64,000 nucleotides of DNA from JACKJP01 sp050249695. Its GTDB lineage: Bacteria > Pseudomonadota > Alphaproteobacteria > Rhizobiales > Tepidamorphaceae. The notes beneath the pieces are model-generated. The model was not told the origin of the DNA. It saw nothing but the letters and a program-made list of their open reading frames with translations, and did not search any database. The stretch spans positions 172,561-236,560 of the forward strand of contig JBFWQA010000005.1 of the NCBI GenBank assembly GCA_050249695.1. The letters run 5' to 3'. Every line of letters starts with the position of its first letter. The first letter of the stretch is position 1. Made by a program: the position numbers and the translations under genes. Of the stretch, positions 9,384 to 18,700 are shown in pieces.

Positions 9384-9464
9384 GGCTTTCCCCTCGGTCG
9401 AGCCGCGCTCGCCACGTAAATGAGACCGGCTGATGGTCTTGCGCCATTCATGCGTACGGTCATG

Positions 9465-10781
9465 TCAAAAGCCTTCCCTGATCCAGTTTCCGACGCGTGC
9501 GAGATAGCCGCCCGCGCCGCTGCCCCGGTTTGACCCGGGCAATTCGTGTTGTTCGATATGCGCGATCTGCGGATAGACCGCGAGGCCCGCCGCTGCGCTG
9601 TAGGCGGGCCCGCGCGCAGATTCCGGCAGCCCGGCGACGCCGAGCGGACGCCCGGCGCGCACCTGGCAGCCGAGGATGCGCTCGGCCATTTCGCCCATGC
9701 CGGGCATCTGGCTGGCGCCGCCGACGAGCACCGCCCGCCGCCCGGCGCGCGCTTCCACGCCGCTCGCCTTGATCTTGTCGCGCGTGACTTCGAGAATCTC
9801 CTCCACCCGGGGGCGGATGATGTCGCAGACGAAGCTGCGCGGAACCTGATTGTGAATGTCGCGCCCGCTCGGATCGTCCATGTGCGGCACGGCGATCGTA
9901 TCGTGGAAATCCGCGCCGCCGCCGATCGCGCTGCCATAAAGCGTCTTGATCCGCTCGGCCGCGTCGATGGTCGTCGAAAGCCCGCGCGCCAGGTCCATTG
10001 TGATGTGGTGACCGCCAACCGTCGCGCTGCCGCAGCCCACGAAGCTGCCGCCCGCGAAGATCGCGAAACTCGTCGTTCCCGCGCCCATGTCGATGCAGGC
10101 CGTCCCGAGTTCCATTTCGTCGGCAACCAGCGACGAAAGCGCGCTGGCGAAAGGCGAGGCGACGACCGCTTCGACCGAAAGGTGGCTGCGCTCGATGCAC
10201 ATGATCAGGTTGCGGAGCGGCGCCGGCTGGGCCGTCACCACATGCATCTCGATACCGAGTTCCTGGCCAACCATGCCTCGCGGCTCGATAATGCCGGGTT
10301 CGCCGTCGATGGCGTAGCCGGTGGGGAGGGAATGCATCGCCATCCGGTCCGGACCGATCGAATAGGTGCGGCCGGCGCGGATGACCCGGGCGATATCGCT
10401 GTCGCGTACGGCGCCGTCCTCGATGGCGACGCGCGCGTCGAAAATCTCGCCGCTGAGCCGCCCCGCGCCGAAGGAGACAATGACCGATTCCACAGTGACG
10501 CCCGCCATGCGCTCGGCATGGTTGACGGCGAGCCGGATCGAGCGCTCGGCGAGTTCCATATCGACGATCGCGCCGCGCCGCACGCCCTGCGCGCGCTGCT
10601 GACCGATCCCGATGATATCGATCGTGTGGCTGCGTCCGGACAGTTGGGTCGCCGCCGGCGCCGGCGTCAGCCGCGCGATCAGGCAGCAGATCTTGGCACT
10701 GCCGACATCGAGCATTGCGATCGTCTGCGACCGGACGCTGGACAGATCATGCGGTCGGGGAAGGGTCAGGCCCGCGCTCAT
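9465..10781 (-). CDS. ftsA: Cell division protein FtsA
   Basis: 438 residues of the actin-like ATPase family. The phosphate-1 motif LDVGSAKICCLIARL, the adenosine motif VLVGGASQMPGM and the SHS2 insertion near residues 100-180 are recognisable. FtsA tethers FtsZ filaments to the membrane through a C-terminal amphipathic helix; the last residues (ARVGNWIREGF) fit that. Its ATG overlaps the ftsQ stop by 4 bases, so ftsQ and ftsA are translationally coupled. An 81-base gap separates it from ftsZ. Confidence 0.97.
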   Translation of the reverse strand: MSAGLTLPRPHDLSSVRSQTIAMLDVGSAKICCLIARLTPAPAATQLSGRSHTIDIIGIGQQRAQGVRRGAIVDMELAERSIRLAVNHAERMAGVTVESVIVSFGAGRLSGEIFDARVAIEDGAVRDSDIARVIRAGRTYSIGPDRMAMHSLPTGYAIDGEPGIIEPRGMVGQELGIEMHVVTAQPAPLRNLIMCIERSHLSVEAVVASPFASALSSLVADEMELGTACIDMGAGTTSFAIFAGGSFVGCGSATVGGHHITMDLARGLSTTIDAAERIKTLYGSAIGGGADFHDTIAVPHMDDPSGRDIHNQVPRSFVCDIIRPRVEEILEVTRDKIKASGVEARAGRRAVLVGGASQMPGMGEMAERILGCQVRAGRPLGVAGLPESARGPAYSAAAGLAVYPQIAHIEQHELPGSNRGSGAGGYLARVGNWIREGF

Positions 10782-11713
10782 GCCTTGCCTCCCAGGCGCT
10801 TGCGCACTTCCTCACGCACTTCCTTGCTCACCGCCTCGGACAGCGAGACCGTGACGCGGTCTGGCAGCCGGAAATCGACGGCCAGGACGTCGCGCTGCAT
10901 CAGGCCATCGCGCGTGTCGAGCTGGTCGAGCAGCGCCAGCGCGTCGGCGACGTTCTTCTCCGGCAGCTTGATGTCGATTCCGTTGTCGAGCTTGAGGTTC
11001 CACCGTCGGTCGGCGACGCGGATCGCCGCGAACAGCCTGGCGGAAATCGCCGGATAGGCGGCCAGCGCATCGAACAGGTCCTCGGCGTGCTCGGCCGCGC
11101 CCTTGCCGACGACGAGCGGCAGGTTGCCGGCCAGCCTGTCCGCATCGCCGCCGATCGGCACGCCCTCGCGGTCGATCATGACCCGTTCGCCATTGTGCTG
11201 CCAGCGTGCGAAGGGTGCACGTTCGGCAATCGTGACGGCCAACGTATCGGGATAAAGCTTCTGCACCGACGCGTCCTGGACGAGGGGAATGGCCAGCAGG
11301 CGTTCGCGCGCGGCACCGGCGTTGAAGAACAGCAGCGAACCGTGGAGCGGCAGCCAGAGCGTATCGACGATGACCTCCTCGCTCAGCATGCGGTGTCCGC
11401 TGATGCGTATCGATGAAACCTTCAACCCAGCGGTCGCGATCGCACGGTCAGCGGTTTCGATGCCGCCCATCGCCATGCCGGACATGCCGTGCCCGAGATA
11501 GCCGCCGTAGAGGCCCGTGCAGGCGAGGAATCCGGCGGCGAGCATCATGCCGCCGCGGCGCGGCCAGCGGTTGAGCAGGAGCTCACCGAGATCGCGCCAA
11601 TAGATCAGCGACCGGCCGCGCTTGCGGCCGGCGGAGAAGATGGTGCGACGCGCGTCGCCGCTGCCCTTGCGAGCATCGCCATCAAACCCCAAACGCGTCC
11701 CTATCGTCCGCAC
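10778..11713 (-). CDS. ftsQ: Cell division protein FtsQ
   Basis: 311 residues, bitopic. A basic cytoplasmic N-terminus of ~50 residues is followed by one membrane helix (GMMLAAGFLACTGLYGGYLG) and a periplasmic POTRA domain (LKVSSIRISGHRMLSEEVIVDTL), then the beta domain (VTIAERAPFARWQHNGERVMIDREGVPI). FtsQ links early and late divisome components. The start overlaps the 3' end of ddl by 13 bases, an overlap typical of this cluster. No truncation seen. Confidence 0.95.
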   Translation of the reverse strand: MRTIGTRLGFDGDARKGSGDARRTIFSAGRKRGRSLIYWRDLGELLLNRWPRRGGMMLAAGFLACTGLYGGYLGHGMSGMAMGGIETADRAIATAGLKVSSIRISGHRMLSEEVIVDTLWLPLHGSLLFFNAGAARERLLAIPLVQDASVQKLYPDTLAVTIAERAPFARWQHNGERVMIDREGVPIGGDADRLAGNLPLVVGKGAAEHAEDLFDALAAYPAISARLFAAIRVADRRWNLKLDNGIDIKLPEKNVADALALLDQLDTRDGLMQRDVLAVDFRLPDRVTVSLSEAVSKEVREEVRKRLGGKA

Positions 11714-12633
11714 GAAGCGTCCTCCACAATCCAGGCCACCAGTTCCTCGAAGGAATGTCCCGCGTGCGCGGCCAGTTCGGGCACAAGCGACGTTGCCGTC
11801 ATGCCCGGCTGGGTGTTGACTTCCAGGCAGATGACCTCGCCCGTCCCATTAGGCCGGTCGTCGTACCGAAAGTCTGCTCGACTCACCCCACGGCATCCCA
11901 GCGCCTGATGCGCCTTCAGAGAAAGCTTTTGTATAGTCTGGTAAATATTCGGTGAAATTTCCGCCGGAAGAATGTGGCGGGAGCCGCCGGGAAGGTACTT
12001 TGCGTCGTAATCGTAGAACTTCGTGCCCGTCGGCACGATGTCGATGACGCCGAGCGCGACATCGCCCATGACCGCACATGTCAGCTCCCTTCCCGGGATG
12101 AAGCGCTCCACGAGCAGTTTTTCGCCAAAGCGCCATTCCGCGGCATAGAGTTCCTGCGGCGGATGGGCCTGGTCCTCGTTGACGATCAGCACGCCGTAGC
12201 TCGACCCTTCCGCCACCGGCTTGATGACATAGGGCGGCTTCATGACATGTTCGCGGGCGATATCCTCGCGCCGATAGACGCGGCCTTCGGCCACGGGCAC
12301 GCCCGACGCCTTGAAGAGCGCCCGCGACTTCTCCTTGTGCATGCCGACCGCGGACGCCATCACGCCCGAATGGGTATAGGGAATCCCGAGGATCTCCAGC
12401 AGGCCCTGGATGCAGCCGTCCTCGCCGAACGGCCCGTGCAGCGCATTGAAGGCGACATCGGGCTTGAGGTCGGCCAGGGTCCTGCCGATATCGCGGTCGA
12501 CATCGACCCTGGTGACGCGGTAGCCCGCGCGTTCCAGCGCGCCGGCGCTGGCATTGCCGCTGTTCAGGCTGACTTCGCGCTCCGATGACCAGCCGCCCAT
12601 GAGTACCGCTACGTGTTTTTCGCTTCTGGCCAT
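11701..12633 (-). CDS. ddl: D-alanine--D-alanine ligase
   Basis: 310 residues, an ATP-grasp enzyme that makes the D-Ala-D-Ala dipeptide for MurF. Visible are the N-terminal VLMGGWSSEREVSLNSG, FNALHGPFGEDGCIQG, the ATP-binding stretch KPPYVIKPVAEGSSYGV, the RELTCAVMGD strand, and the C-terminal magnesium/substrate loop CLEVNTQPGMTATSLVPE. It lies between murB (gap 4 bases) and ftsQ (overlap 13 bases), the usual dcw position in alphaproteobacteria. Confidence 0.97.
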   Translation of the reverse strand: MARSEKHVAVLMGGWSSEREVSLNSGNASAGALERAGYRVTRVDVDRDIGRTLADLKPDVAFNALHGPFGEDGCIQGLLEILGIPYTHSGVMASAVGMHKEKSRALFKASGVPVAEGRVYRREDIAREHVMKPPYVIKPVAEGSSYGVLIVNEDQAHPPQELYAAEWRFGEKLLVERFIPGRELTCAVMGDVALGVIDIVPTGTKFYDYDAKYLPGGSRHILPAEISPNIYQTIQKLSLKAHQALGCRGVSRADFRYDDRPNGTGEVICLEVNTQPGMTATSLVPELAAHAGHSFEELVAWIVEDASCGR

Positions 12634-12637
12634 TCAC

Positions 12638-13588
12638 TCACGCCTTTCCAGCCGGGACGCCGATCCGCTTGATTTCCCAGTGCAGGTCGACACCGCTCTT
12701 TTCCTTGACCCGCCTGCGCACTTCCTCGCCCAGCGCTTCCAGATCGTCTGCGGTCGCATCGCCCGTGTTGATCATGAAATTGCAGTGCTGCTCGCTCATC
12801 TGCGCCCCGCCGATCTTCAGGCCGCGGCAGCCCGCCTCGTCGATCAGCTTCCATGCCTTGCGCTGGTCGGGCGTGCCGGGCGGATCGGGGTTCTTGAAGG
12901 TCGAGCCGCCGGTGCGGCTCCTGATCGGCTGGCTCGCCTCGCGCCGCTCGGTGATGGAATCCATCTCCGCCAGTATTTCCTCGCGGCTGCCCGGACGGCC
13001 CTGGAACGTGGCCCGGGTGAAGATGAGATCCTCCGGCGCGGCATTGTGCCGATAGGTCATGCCCATTTCGTCAGGCGTCAGCACATGGACCCTTCCGTCG
13101 CGAGAAACGGCGCGCGCCTCGATCAGCGCGTCCTTCGTCTCGCCACCATAAGCGCCGCCATTCATGCGCAGCGCGCCGCCAATGCTGCCCGGAATGCCGC
13201 GCAGGAAGGAAAGGCCGGCAACCGACGCCTCGGCCGCCGCCCGCGCCACCCGCATGTCCGGCAGGGCGGCGCCGGCGGTCACCTTGCAGTCTTCGCCGAA
13301 TTCGATATCCGCGAAGCCGCGCGCCAGACGTATGACGACGCCGGGCACGCCGCCCGAACGCACGAGCAGGTTCGAGCCAAGGCCGATGACCGTCACCGGG
13401 ATGGCGGGGTCGAGCGCGGCCAGGAACGCGGCGAGATCGTCTTCGTCGGCAGGCGTATAGAGCGCCTGGGCCGGACCGCCGACCTTGAACCACGTCAGCG
13501 GCGCAAGCGCGAAATTGGCCACAAGCCGCCCGCGCATTCCCGGAAAGCGGGCCGCGATATCCTTCGTGATGTCGGCAAATCCGCTCAT
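12638..13588 (-). CDS. murB: UDP-N-acetylenolpyruvoylglucosamine reductase MurB
   Basis: 316 residues from MSGFADITKDI. It reduces UDP-GlcNAc-enolpyruvate to UDP-MurNAc with NADPH and FAD. FAD-domain motifs TWFKVGGPAQALYTPAD and VIGLGSNLLVRSGGVPGVV, the RGIPGSIGGALRMNGGAYGG loop and the catalytic Ser/Glu region GGSTFKNPDPPG are present; this is a type I MurB. The start at 13588 was chosen because it forms an ATGA overlap with the murC stop; a longer frame reaches 13648 but lies inside murC. Confidence 0.97.
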   Translation of the reverse strand: MSGFADITKDIAARFPGMRGRLVANFALAPLTWFKVGGPAQALYTPADEDDLAAFLAALDPAIPVTVIGLGSNLLVRSGGVPGVVIRLARGFADIEFGEDCKVTAGAALPDMRVARAAAEASVAGLSFLRGIPGSIGGALRMNGGAYGGETKDALIEARAVSRDGRVHVLTPDEMGMTYRHNAAPEDLIFTRATFQGRPGSREEILAEMDSITERREASQPIRSRTGGSTFKNPDPPGTPDQRKAWKLIDEAGCRGLKIGGAQMSEQHCNFMINTGDATADDLEALGEEVRRRVKEKSGVDLHWEIKRIGVPAGKA

Positions 13589-15009
13589 GATGCCTCGCCC
13601 CCGGAGGGGCGGATGGATTCCAGCTGCGCGGGCAGCGCGTAGGCCCATTGCGTGATCGATCCGGCCCCGAGGCAGATCACCAGATCGTCGGGGCGGACGA
13701 TGTCGGCGACCAGCCGGGCCAGTGCCTCGGGGTTCGCCAGGCGCCGGGCATCGCGATGCCCCCGGCCGCGCACGCCAGCGACCAGCGCATCGGCGTCGAT
13801 CCCCGCGATCGGCGTCTCGCCCGCCGCATAGACGTCGGCGACGATCACCGTGTCGGCATCATTGAAACAGGAGCAGAAATCGTTGAAGAGGTCCTTCAGG
13901 CGCGTGTAGCGATGCGGCTGCATGACCGCGACGACCCGCCCCCTGCAGGCGTCGCGCGCCGCCTTGAGCGCCGCCGCGATCTCGACCGGGTGATGGCCGT
14001 AATCGTCATAGACGCGCACCCCGTTCCATGTGCCCGTCAGCGTGAAGCGACGCTTGACGCCGCCGAAATTCTTCAGCCCCTGGCGGATCTTCTCCACGCG
14101 CACGCCCAGCCTGTACGCGACCGAGAGCGCCGCAACGGCGTTCAGCGTGTTGTGGCGCCCGGGCATGGGCAGCATGAGATCGTCCAGACGCGTCTCGACG
14201 CCGGTCAGACGCGCGCGGTGCACGACCGCGAAGCGTGTGCCTTCCGGCCCGGGCTGGACGTCGACCAGCCGCATGTCGGCCTGCGGGTTCTCGCCATAGG
14301 TGATGACCGTTCGGTCCTCTATGCGACCGACCAGAGCCTGCACTTCCGGGTGGTCGATGCACATCACCGCGAAACCGTAGAACGGCAGGTTCTCCACGAA
14401 GATCTTGAAGGCGGCTTTTGCGGCCTCGAACGAGCCGTAATGGTCCAGATGTTCGGGGTCGATATTGGTGATGATCCCGACTTCCGCCGGCAGGCGCACG
14501 AACGTGCCGTCGGATTCGTCCGCCTCCACGACCATCCAGTCGCCCTTGCCGAGCCGGGCGTTGGTGCCGAACGCGTTGATGATGCCGCCGTTGACGACCG
14601 TCGGATCGAACCCGCCCGCATCGAGCAGGGAGGCGACGATCGAGGTGGTCGTGGTCTTGCCGTGCGTGCCGGCGACGGCGATGCAGGATTTGAACCGCAT
14701 CAGCTGCGCCAGCATGTCGGCGCGCCGCACCACAGGCAGGCGCTTCTCGCGCGCGCCGGCAAGTTCCGGATTGTCGCGCTTGATCGCGGAGGAGACGACG
14801 ACGACCCGCGCGTCGCCGAGATTGGCCGCGTCATGGCCGATGAAGACTTTCGCCCCGTGCTCGCGCAGGCGCTTCACATTGGCGCTGTCGGCCGCATCGC
14901 TCCCCTGCACCTGATAGCCGAGGTTGAGCAGGATCTCGGCGATGCCGCTCATGCCTATGCCGCCGATGCCGACGAAGTGGATGAGGCCTGTATCGATGGG
15001 TGGACGCAT
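13585..15009 (-). CDS. murC: UDP-N-acetylmuramate--L-alanine ligase MurC
   Basis: 474 residues beginning MRPPIDTGLIHFVGIGGIGMSG, the Rossmann-like UDP-binding N-terminus of MurC. The ATP-binding P-loop GTHGKTTTTSIVASLL, central motifs EADESDGTF and NIDPEHLDHYGS, and the C-terminal domain (DDYGHHPVEIAAALKAAR) follow. It adds L-Ala to UDP-MurNAc. The ATG at 15009 has AGGG five bases upstream; an upstream extension to 15120 lies in murG and is rejected. Four-base overlap with murB; 16-base gap from murG. Confidence 0.97.
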   Translation of the reverse strand: MRPPIDTGLIHFVGIGGIGMSGIAEILLNLGYQVQGSDAADSANVKRLREHGAKVFIGHDAANLGDARVVVVSSAIKRDNPELAGAREKRLPVVRRADMLAQLMRFKSCIAVAGTHGKTTTTSIVASLLDAGGFDPTVVNGGIINAFGTNARLGKGDWMVVEADESDGTFVRLPAEVGIITNIDPEHLDHYGSFEAAKAAFKIFVENLPFYGFAVMCIDHPEVQALVGRIEDRTVITYGENPQADMRLVDVQPGPEGTRFAVVHRARLTGVETRLDDLMLPMPGRHNTLNAVAALSVAYRLGVRVEKIRQGLKNFGGVKRRFTLTGTWNGVRVYDDYGHHPVEIAAALKAARDACRGRVVAVMQPHRYTRLKDLFNDFCSCFNDADTVIVADVYAAGETPIAGIDADALVAGVRGRGHRDARRLANPEALARLVADIVRPDDLVICLGAGSITQWAYALPAQLESIRPSGGEAS

Positions 15010-15025
15010 GGATACCCTGTCTTTC

Positions 15026-16123
15026 TCATTGGGCCGCGGCGGTCGCCAGCACCAGATCGGCAAGCGTGCCGGCGGCATCGGCATTGCCGAGGCGCCTTGC
15101 CCTGGCGGCCTTATCGGCAAGGCCAGGCGCGTCGGCCAGAACGGTCTGGAGAAGCTCGGCGAGCCTGGTCGGATTGAAACTGGTCTGCGGGATCAGCCAG
15201 CCCGCGCCGCCCTGCACGAAGGCGCTTGCGTTCATCAGCTGATCGTTGTCGATGGCGCCGGGCAGCGGCACGAGGATCGCCGGCCGGCCGATGACGCCGA
15301 GCTCGGCGACGGTGCTGGCGCCGGAGCGCGCGATGACGAGATGCGCCGAGGCGATGCGCGCCGGCAGATCGTCGAAGAAGCTCTTCAGCTCCGCCCTGGC
15401 ACCGGCAGCGTCATAGGCAAAACGCGTTTTCTCGATGTCTTCCGCCCGGCACTGCTGGACGATCTCGAGCCTGTTGACCAGCGTCTTGTCGAGCCTTGCC
15501 ACGGCGCCGGGAACCACATCGGCGAAAATCCGCGCGCCCTGACTGCCGCCGAAAACGAGCAGGCGGAAACGGCCCTCCGCCGTCGGCGCCTCATAGGCTG
15601 TCTTCGACGCCTCGATCACCGCAGGCCGCACCGGCACACCGGTCATGACGCATTTCGACGCCACGGCCTCGCCCGTCAGCTGCACCTTCGGAAAGGCCGT
15701 GGAGATGCGGCTGACACGGCCGGCGAGAAACCGGTTCGCCCGGCCCATGACGGCGTTCTGCTCCTGCAGGACGGTAGGAACGCCCAGCAGGCTCGCGGCC
15801 AGGACGGGCGGCACGGAAGGATAGCCGCCGAACCCGACGACGGCGCGCGGTCTGAGCCGCCGGATGAGCAGGGCCGATTCGATGAAGCCGACGCCGAGCA
15901 TCGCCATGGAGCGGAGCTTGCCGACAATGCCTTTGCCGGTCACCGTCGCCGCGCGAACCGCATGCACCGCGCCCGGAAAGCGCGCGCTCAGCCCCTCCAC
16001 GCGCCGGTCGGACACGAGCGCCACCGCCTCGCCGCGCTCGGCGAGCGCCGCGGCGAGCGCCTCGGCGGGAAAGAGATGGCCGCCGGTGCCGCCCGCCGCG
16101 AGAAGGATCGGACGGTCCGTCAC
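15026..16123 (-). CDS. murG: UDP-N-acetylglucosamine--lipid I transferase MurG
   Basis: 365 residues; GT28 glycosyltransferase that converts lipid I to lipid II at the inner membrane face. Motifs: AAGGTGGHLFPAEALAAAL at the N-terminus, FGGYPSVPPVLAA, QEQNAVMGRANRFLA, and the donor-binding FGGSQGARIFADVVP and IARSGASTVAEL. The start is a GTG at 16121-16123 that overlaps the ftsW stop (GTGA). The same frame runs open far upstream inside ftsW, which makes the true start easy to miss; the family N-terminus fixes it. Confidence 0.95.
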   Translation of the reverse strand: MTDRPILLAAGGTGGHLFPAEALAAALAERGEAVALVSDRRVEGLSARFPGAVHAVRAATVTGKGIVGKLRSMAMLGVGFIESALLIRRLRPRAVVGFGGYPSVPPVLAASLLGVPTVLQEQNAVMGRANRFLAGRVSRISTAFPKVQLTGEAVASKCVMTGVPVRPAVIEASKTAYEAPTAEGRFRLLVFGGSQGARIFADVVPGAVARLDKTLVNRLEIVQQCRAEDIEKTRFAYDAAGARAELKSFFDDLPARIASAHLVIARSGASTVAELGVIGRPAILVPLPGAIDNDQLMNASAFVQGGAGWLIPQTSFNPTRLAELLQTVLADAPGLADKAARARRLGNADAAGTLADLVLATAAAQ

Positions 16124-17277
16124 GCGGTTTTTTCCTTTATCGCCGCCGTCACCTGCCGGCGCGCCAGCGGGTCGGCCGACGGGCGCCTTCGCGTGAGGCC
16201 GAGCACCATGCCCATGCCGAAGCCCATCGCCAGCATCGAAGAGCCGCCGTATGAAATGAAGGGTAGCGTCATGCCCTTGGCGGGCAGCAGGCTGAGATTG
16301 ACGCCGATATTGATGAAGGCCTGCATGCCGAACAGCACCATCAGCCCGGTAACGGCCAGCCGTTCGAACCGGCTCTTCATTCTCACCCCGCTGATCAGAC
16401 CGCGGATGATGATGAAGCCGATCAGAGCGACCAGCGCCAGCGAGATGATGATGCCGAACTCCTCCGCCCCGACCGCGAAGATGAAGTCGGTGTGGGAATC
16501 CGGCAGGACCCGCTTGATCGTGCCTTCGCCCGGTCCGCGCCCGAACCAGCCGCCGCGCAGGATCGCCTCCATCGCCATGTCGACCTGATAGGTATCGTGG
16601 GCTTCCGGATTCAGAAAGCGGTCGAAGCGGCTCTGCACATGAGGCAGCAGCGCATAGGCCGCCAGCAATCCGGCGCCGCCCAGAGCGCCGAAAACGCCGA
16701 TCCATATGGCCGGCATGCCTGCCGCGAAGAACAGCGCGCACCAGATGATGATGACGAGCAGGGTCTGGCCGAAATCGGGCTGCAGGATGAGAAGCGTTGC
16801 AACCAGCATCAGCAGCACGAAGGCGGCCGGCAGCGAGGGCATGTCCGGCTTGTCGAAACCCTCCGCGAACAGCCAGGCGCAGGTGACGGCGAAGGCCGGC
16901 TTGACGAATTCGGACGGCTGCAGCGCGAAGGGGCCGAGATCGATCCAGCGTCGGGAACCCTTGACTTCGGCGCCGAAGCCGAGTGTCAGGATCAGGAACC
17001 CGATGCCGACAAGAAGGACGACTCCGGCGACGCGTCGGATCTGACGCGGTTCCAATAGCGATGTCGCGAGCATGACGCATAGGGTCGGCGTCAGGAACAG
17101 GGCGTGACGCTTGACGAAGTGGAACGGGTCGACCTCGAGCCTTTCGGCGACCGCCGGGCTCGCCGCGAGTGAGAGGATCAGTCCGCCGAGCATGAGTATC
17201 ATGAGCGCCGCCAGCAAGGTGCGGTCCACCGTCCACCACCAGCGTGCTATCGGTCCCTGCGCGGTACGATCGAACAT
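16120..17277 (-). CDS. ftsW: Septal peptidoglycan glycosyltransferase FtsW
   Basis: 385 residues of the SEDS family with about ten membrane helices. Conserved elements: KGSRRWIDLGPFALQPSEFVK after helix 4, LLILQPDFGQTLL, HTDFIFAVGAEEFG with the loop used in catalysis, and INIGVNLSLLPAKGMTLPFISYGGSS near the end. FtsW polymerises lipid II with its partner FtsI. It lies three bases after murD and overlaps murG, so it is embedded in one transcription unit. Confidence 0.97.
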   Translation of the reverse strand: MFDRTAQGPIARWWWTVDRTLLAALMILMLGGLILSLAASPAVAERLEVDPFHFVKRHALFLTPTLCVMLATSLLEPRQIRRVAGVVLLVGIGFLILTLGFGAEVKGSRRWIDLGPFALQPSEFVKPAFAVTCAWLFAEGFDKPDMPSLPAAFVLLMLVATLLILQPDFGQTLLVIIIWCALFFAAGMPAIWIGVFGALGGAGLLAAYALLPHVQSRFDRFLNPEAHDTYQVDMAMEAILRGGWFGRGPGEGTIKRVLPDSHTDFIFAVGAEEFGIIISLALVALIGFIIIRGLISGVRMKSRFERLAVTGLMVLFGMQAFINIGVNLSLLPAKGMTLPFISYGGSSMLAMGFGMGMVLGLTRRRPSADPLARRQVTAAIKEKTA

Positions 17278-17280
17278 CTG

Positions 17281-18684
17281 TCAGCCCCTCGTGCCTGCGC
17301 GGCGAAGATCGTCGCTGAGCGCCGTGACGGCCGCCCGGAACGCGTCGCCGCGAATTTCGAAATTGCGATACTGGTCGAATGAGGCGCATGCCGGCGACAG
17401 CAGTACCACCGGCTCCCGCGCGCCCTCGGAGGCGGCATCGTGCGCCGCGGCATTGACCGCGACTTCGAGCGTGCCGCATTGCCGCGCCTCGACGCGCCCT
17501 TCGAGCGCCCGCCCGAAATCGGGCGCGGCCTCGCCGATCAGATAGGCCTTGCGGATACGATCGAACCAGGGTTCCAGCGAACCGATCCCGCCTTCCTTCG
17601 AGCGCCCCCCGGCGATCCAGTAGATGTCACGGAAACTCGAAAGCGCGCGCGCCGCGGCGTCTGCATTTGTCGCCTTGGAATCGTTGACGAAAAGTACGCC
17701 GCCGATCGTTGCGACCTGTTCCATGCGATGAGCCAGCCCCGAAAAGCTTCGCAGTGCGGGCAGAAGCGCGCGCTCCGGCAGCCCGAGCGCAAGACAGGCG
17801 GCGATCGCGGCGATCGCATTTTGCCAGTTATGCTCACCGCGCAGCGAGCCGATGCCATTGAGATCGAGCAGGACACGCGATTGTCCGTCGGCGGCGACAT
17901 GGACAATCCCGTTGCGGCACCAGATCCCGTCGGCAAGATCTTTCTTCGTCGAGAGTCGAACGATTTCGTGCCCTTCGCCCGCCAGCCGATTTGCGATCCC
18001 GGCGCACCAGTCGTCATCGACCGAGACCGCGCCCATGTCGCCCGTCTCGATCAGACGGGCCTTGACGGCGGCATAGTTATCCATCGTGCCGTGACGGTCG
18101 AGATGGTCGGGAGTGAGATTGAGAAGGATTGAAAAACTGGCATTGGCGCCGGGCGTGAGGTCGATCTGATAAGACGACATCTCGATCACATAGGCGCGGT
18201 GTCCGTCCATTTCCGGAAGATCGAGGATCGCCGTGCCGATATTTCCGCCAACGGCGACCTCCATGCCCGCATGGGCCAGCATGTGGCCGATCAGCGCCGT
18301 GGTCGTCGACTTTCCGTTCGTCCCGGTGATCGTGACGACCGGCGTCGCGGGATGATTCTTCGCCCGCATCCGGAAGAACAGTTCCGTATCCCCGATGACC
18401 GGCACGCCGGCGTCGTGGGCAAGGCGAACCACCCGGTGCGGCTCCGGATGTGTCAGCGGCACGCCGGGCGATAGCACCAGGCCGGCGATCTGCGTCCAGT
18501 CGGCCTTCTCCGGATCGGCCGTCTCGAAACCTTCCTCGCGCGCCGCGGCGAGATTGTCCGCTCCGTCATCCGCTGTGAGCACCTTCGCGCCGCCCGCCCT
18601 CAACGCACGCGCGGCCGAAAGGCCGCTCCGGCCGAGGCCGAAGACCAGGACTGTCCTGTCGCTGAAGGTGGTGACGGTGATCAT
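17281..18684 (-). CDS. murD: UDP-N-acetylmuramoylalanine--D-glutamate ligase MurD
   Basis: 467 residues. N-terminal FGLGRSGLSAARALRAGGA (UDP binding), P-loop TGTNGKSTTTALIGHML, EMSSYQIDL, NLTPDHLDRHGTMDNYAAVK and the C-terminal ligase domain with NDSKATNADAAARAL. It adds D-Glu to UDP-MurNAc-L-Ala. Situated between mraY (16-base gap) and ftsW (3-base gap). All expected Mur-ligase motifs are intact. Confidence 0.97.
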   Translation of the reverse strand: MITVTTFSDRTVLVFGLGRSGLSAARALRAGGAKVLTADDGADNLAAAREEGFETADPEKADWTQIAGLVLSPGVPLTHPEPHRVVRLAHDAGVPVIGDTELFFRMRAKNHPATPVVTITGTNGKSTTTALIGHMLAHAGMEVAVGGNIGTAILDLPEMDGHRAYVIEMSSYQIDLTPGANASFSILLNLTPDHLDRHGTMDNYAAVKARLIETGDMGAVSVDDDWCAGIANRLAGEGHEIVRLSTKKDLADGIWCRNGIVHVAADGQSRVLLDLNGIGSLRGEHNWQNAIAAIAACLALGLPERALLPALRSFSGLAHRMEQVATIGGVLFVNDSKATNADAAARALSSFRDIYWIAGGRSKEGGIGSLEPWFDRIRKAYLIGEAAPDFGRALEGRVEARQCGTLEVAVNAAAHDAASEGAREPVVLLSPACASFDQYRNFEIRGDAFRAAVTALSDDLRRAGTRG

Positions 18685-18700
18685 GGCGCGCCTTCCGCTC

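Noticed and set aside
16124..17479. An N-terminal extension of MurG giving an ~800-residue protein
   Set aside because: The extra part is an out-of-frame reading of ftsW. The GTG at 16123 gives the exact MurG N-terminus and a GTGA overlap with the ftsW stop.
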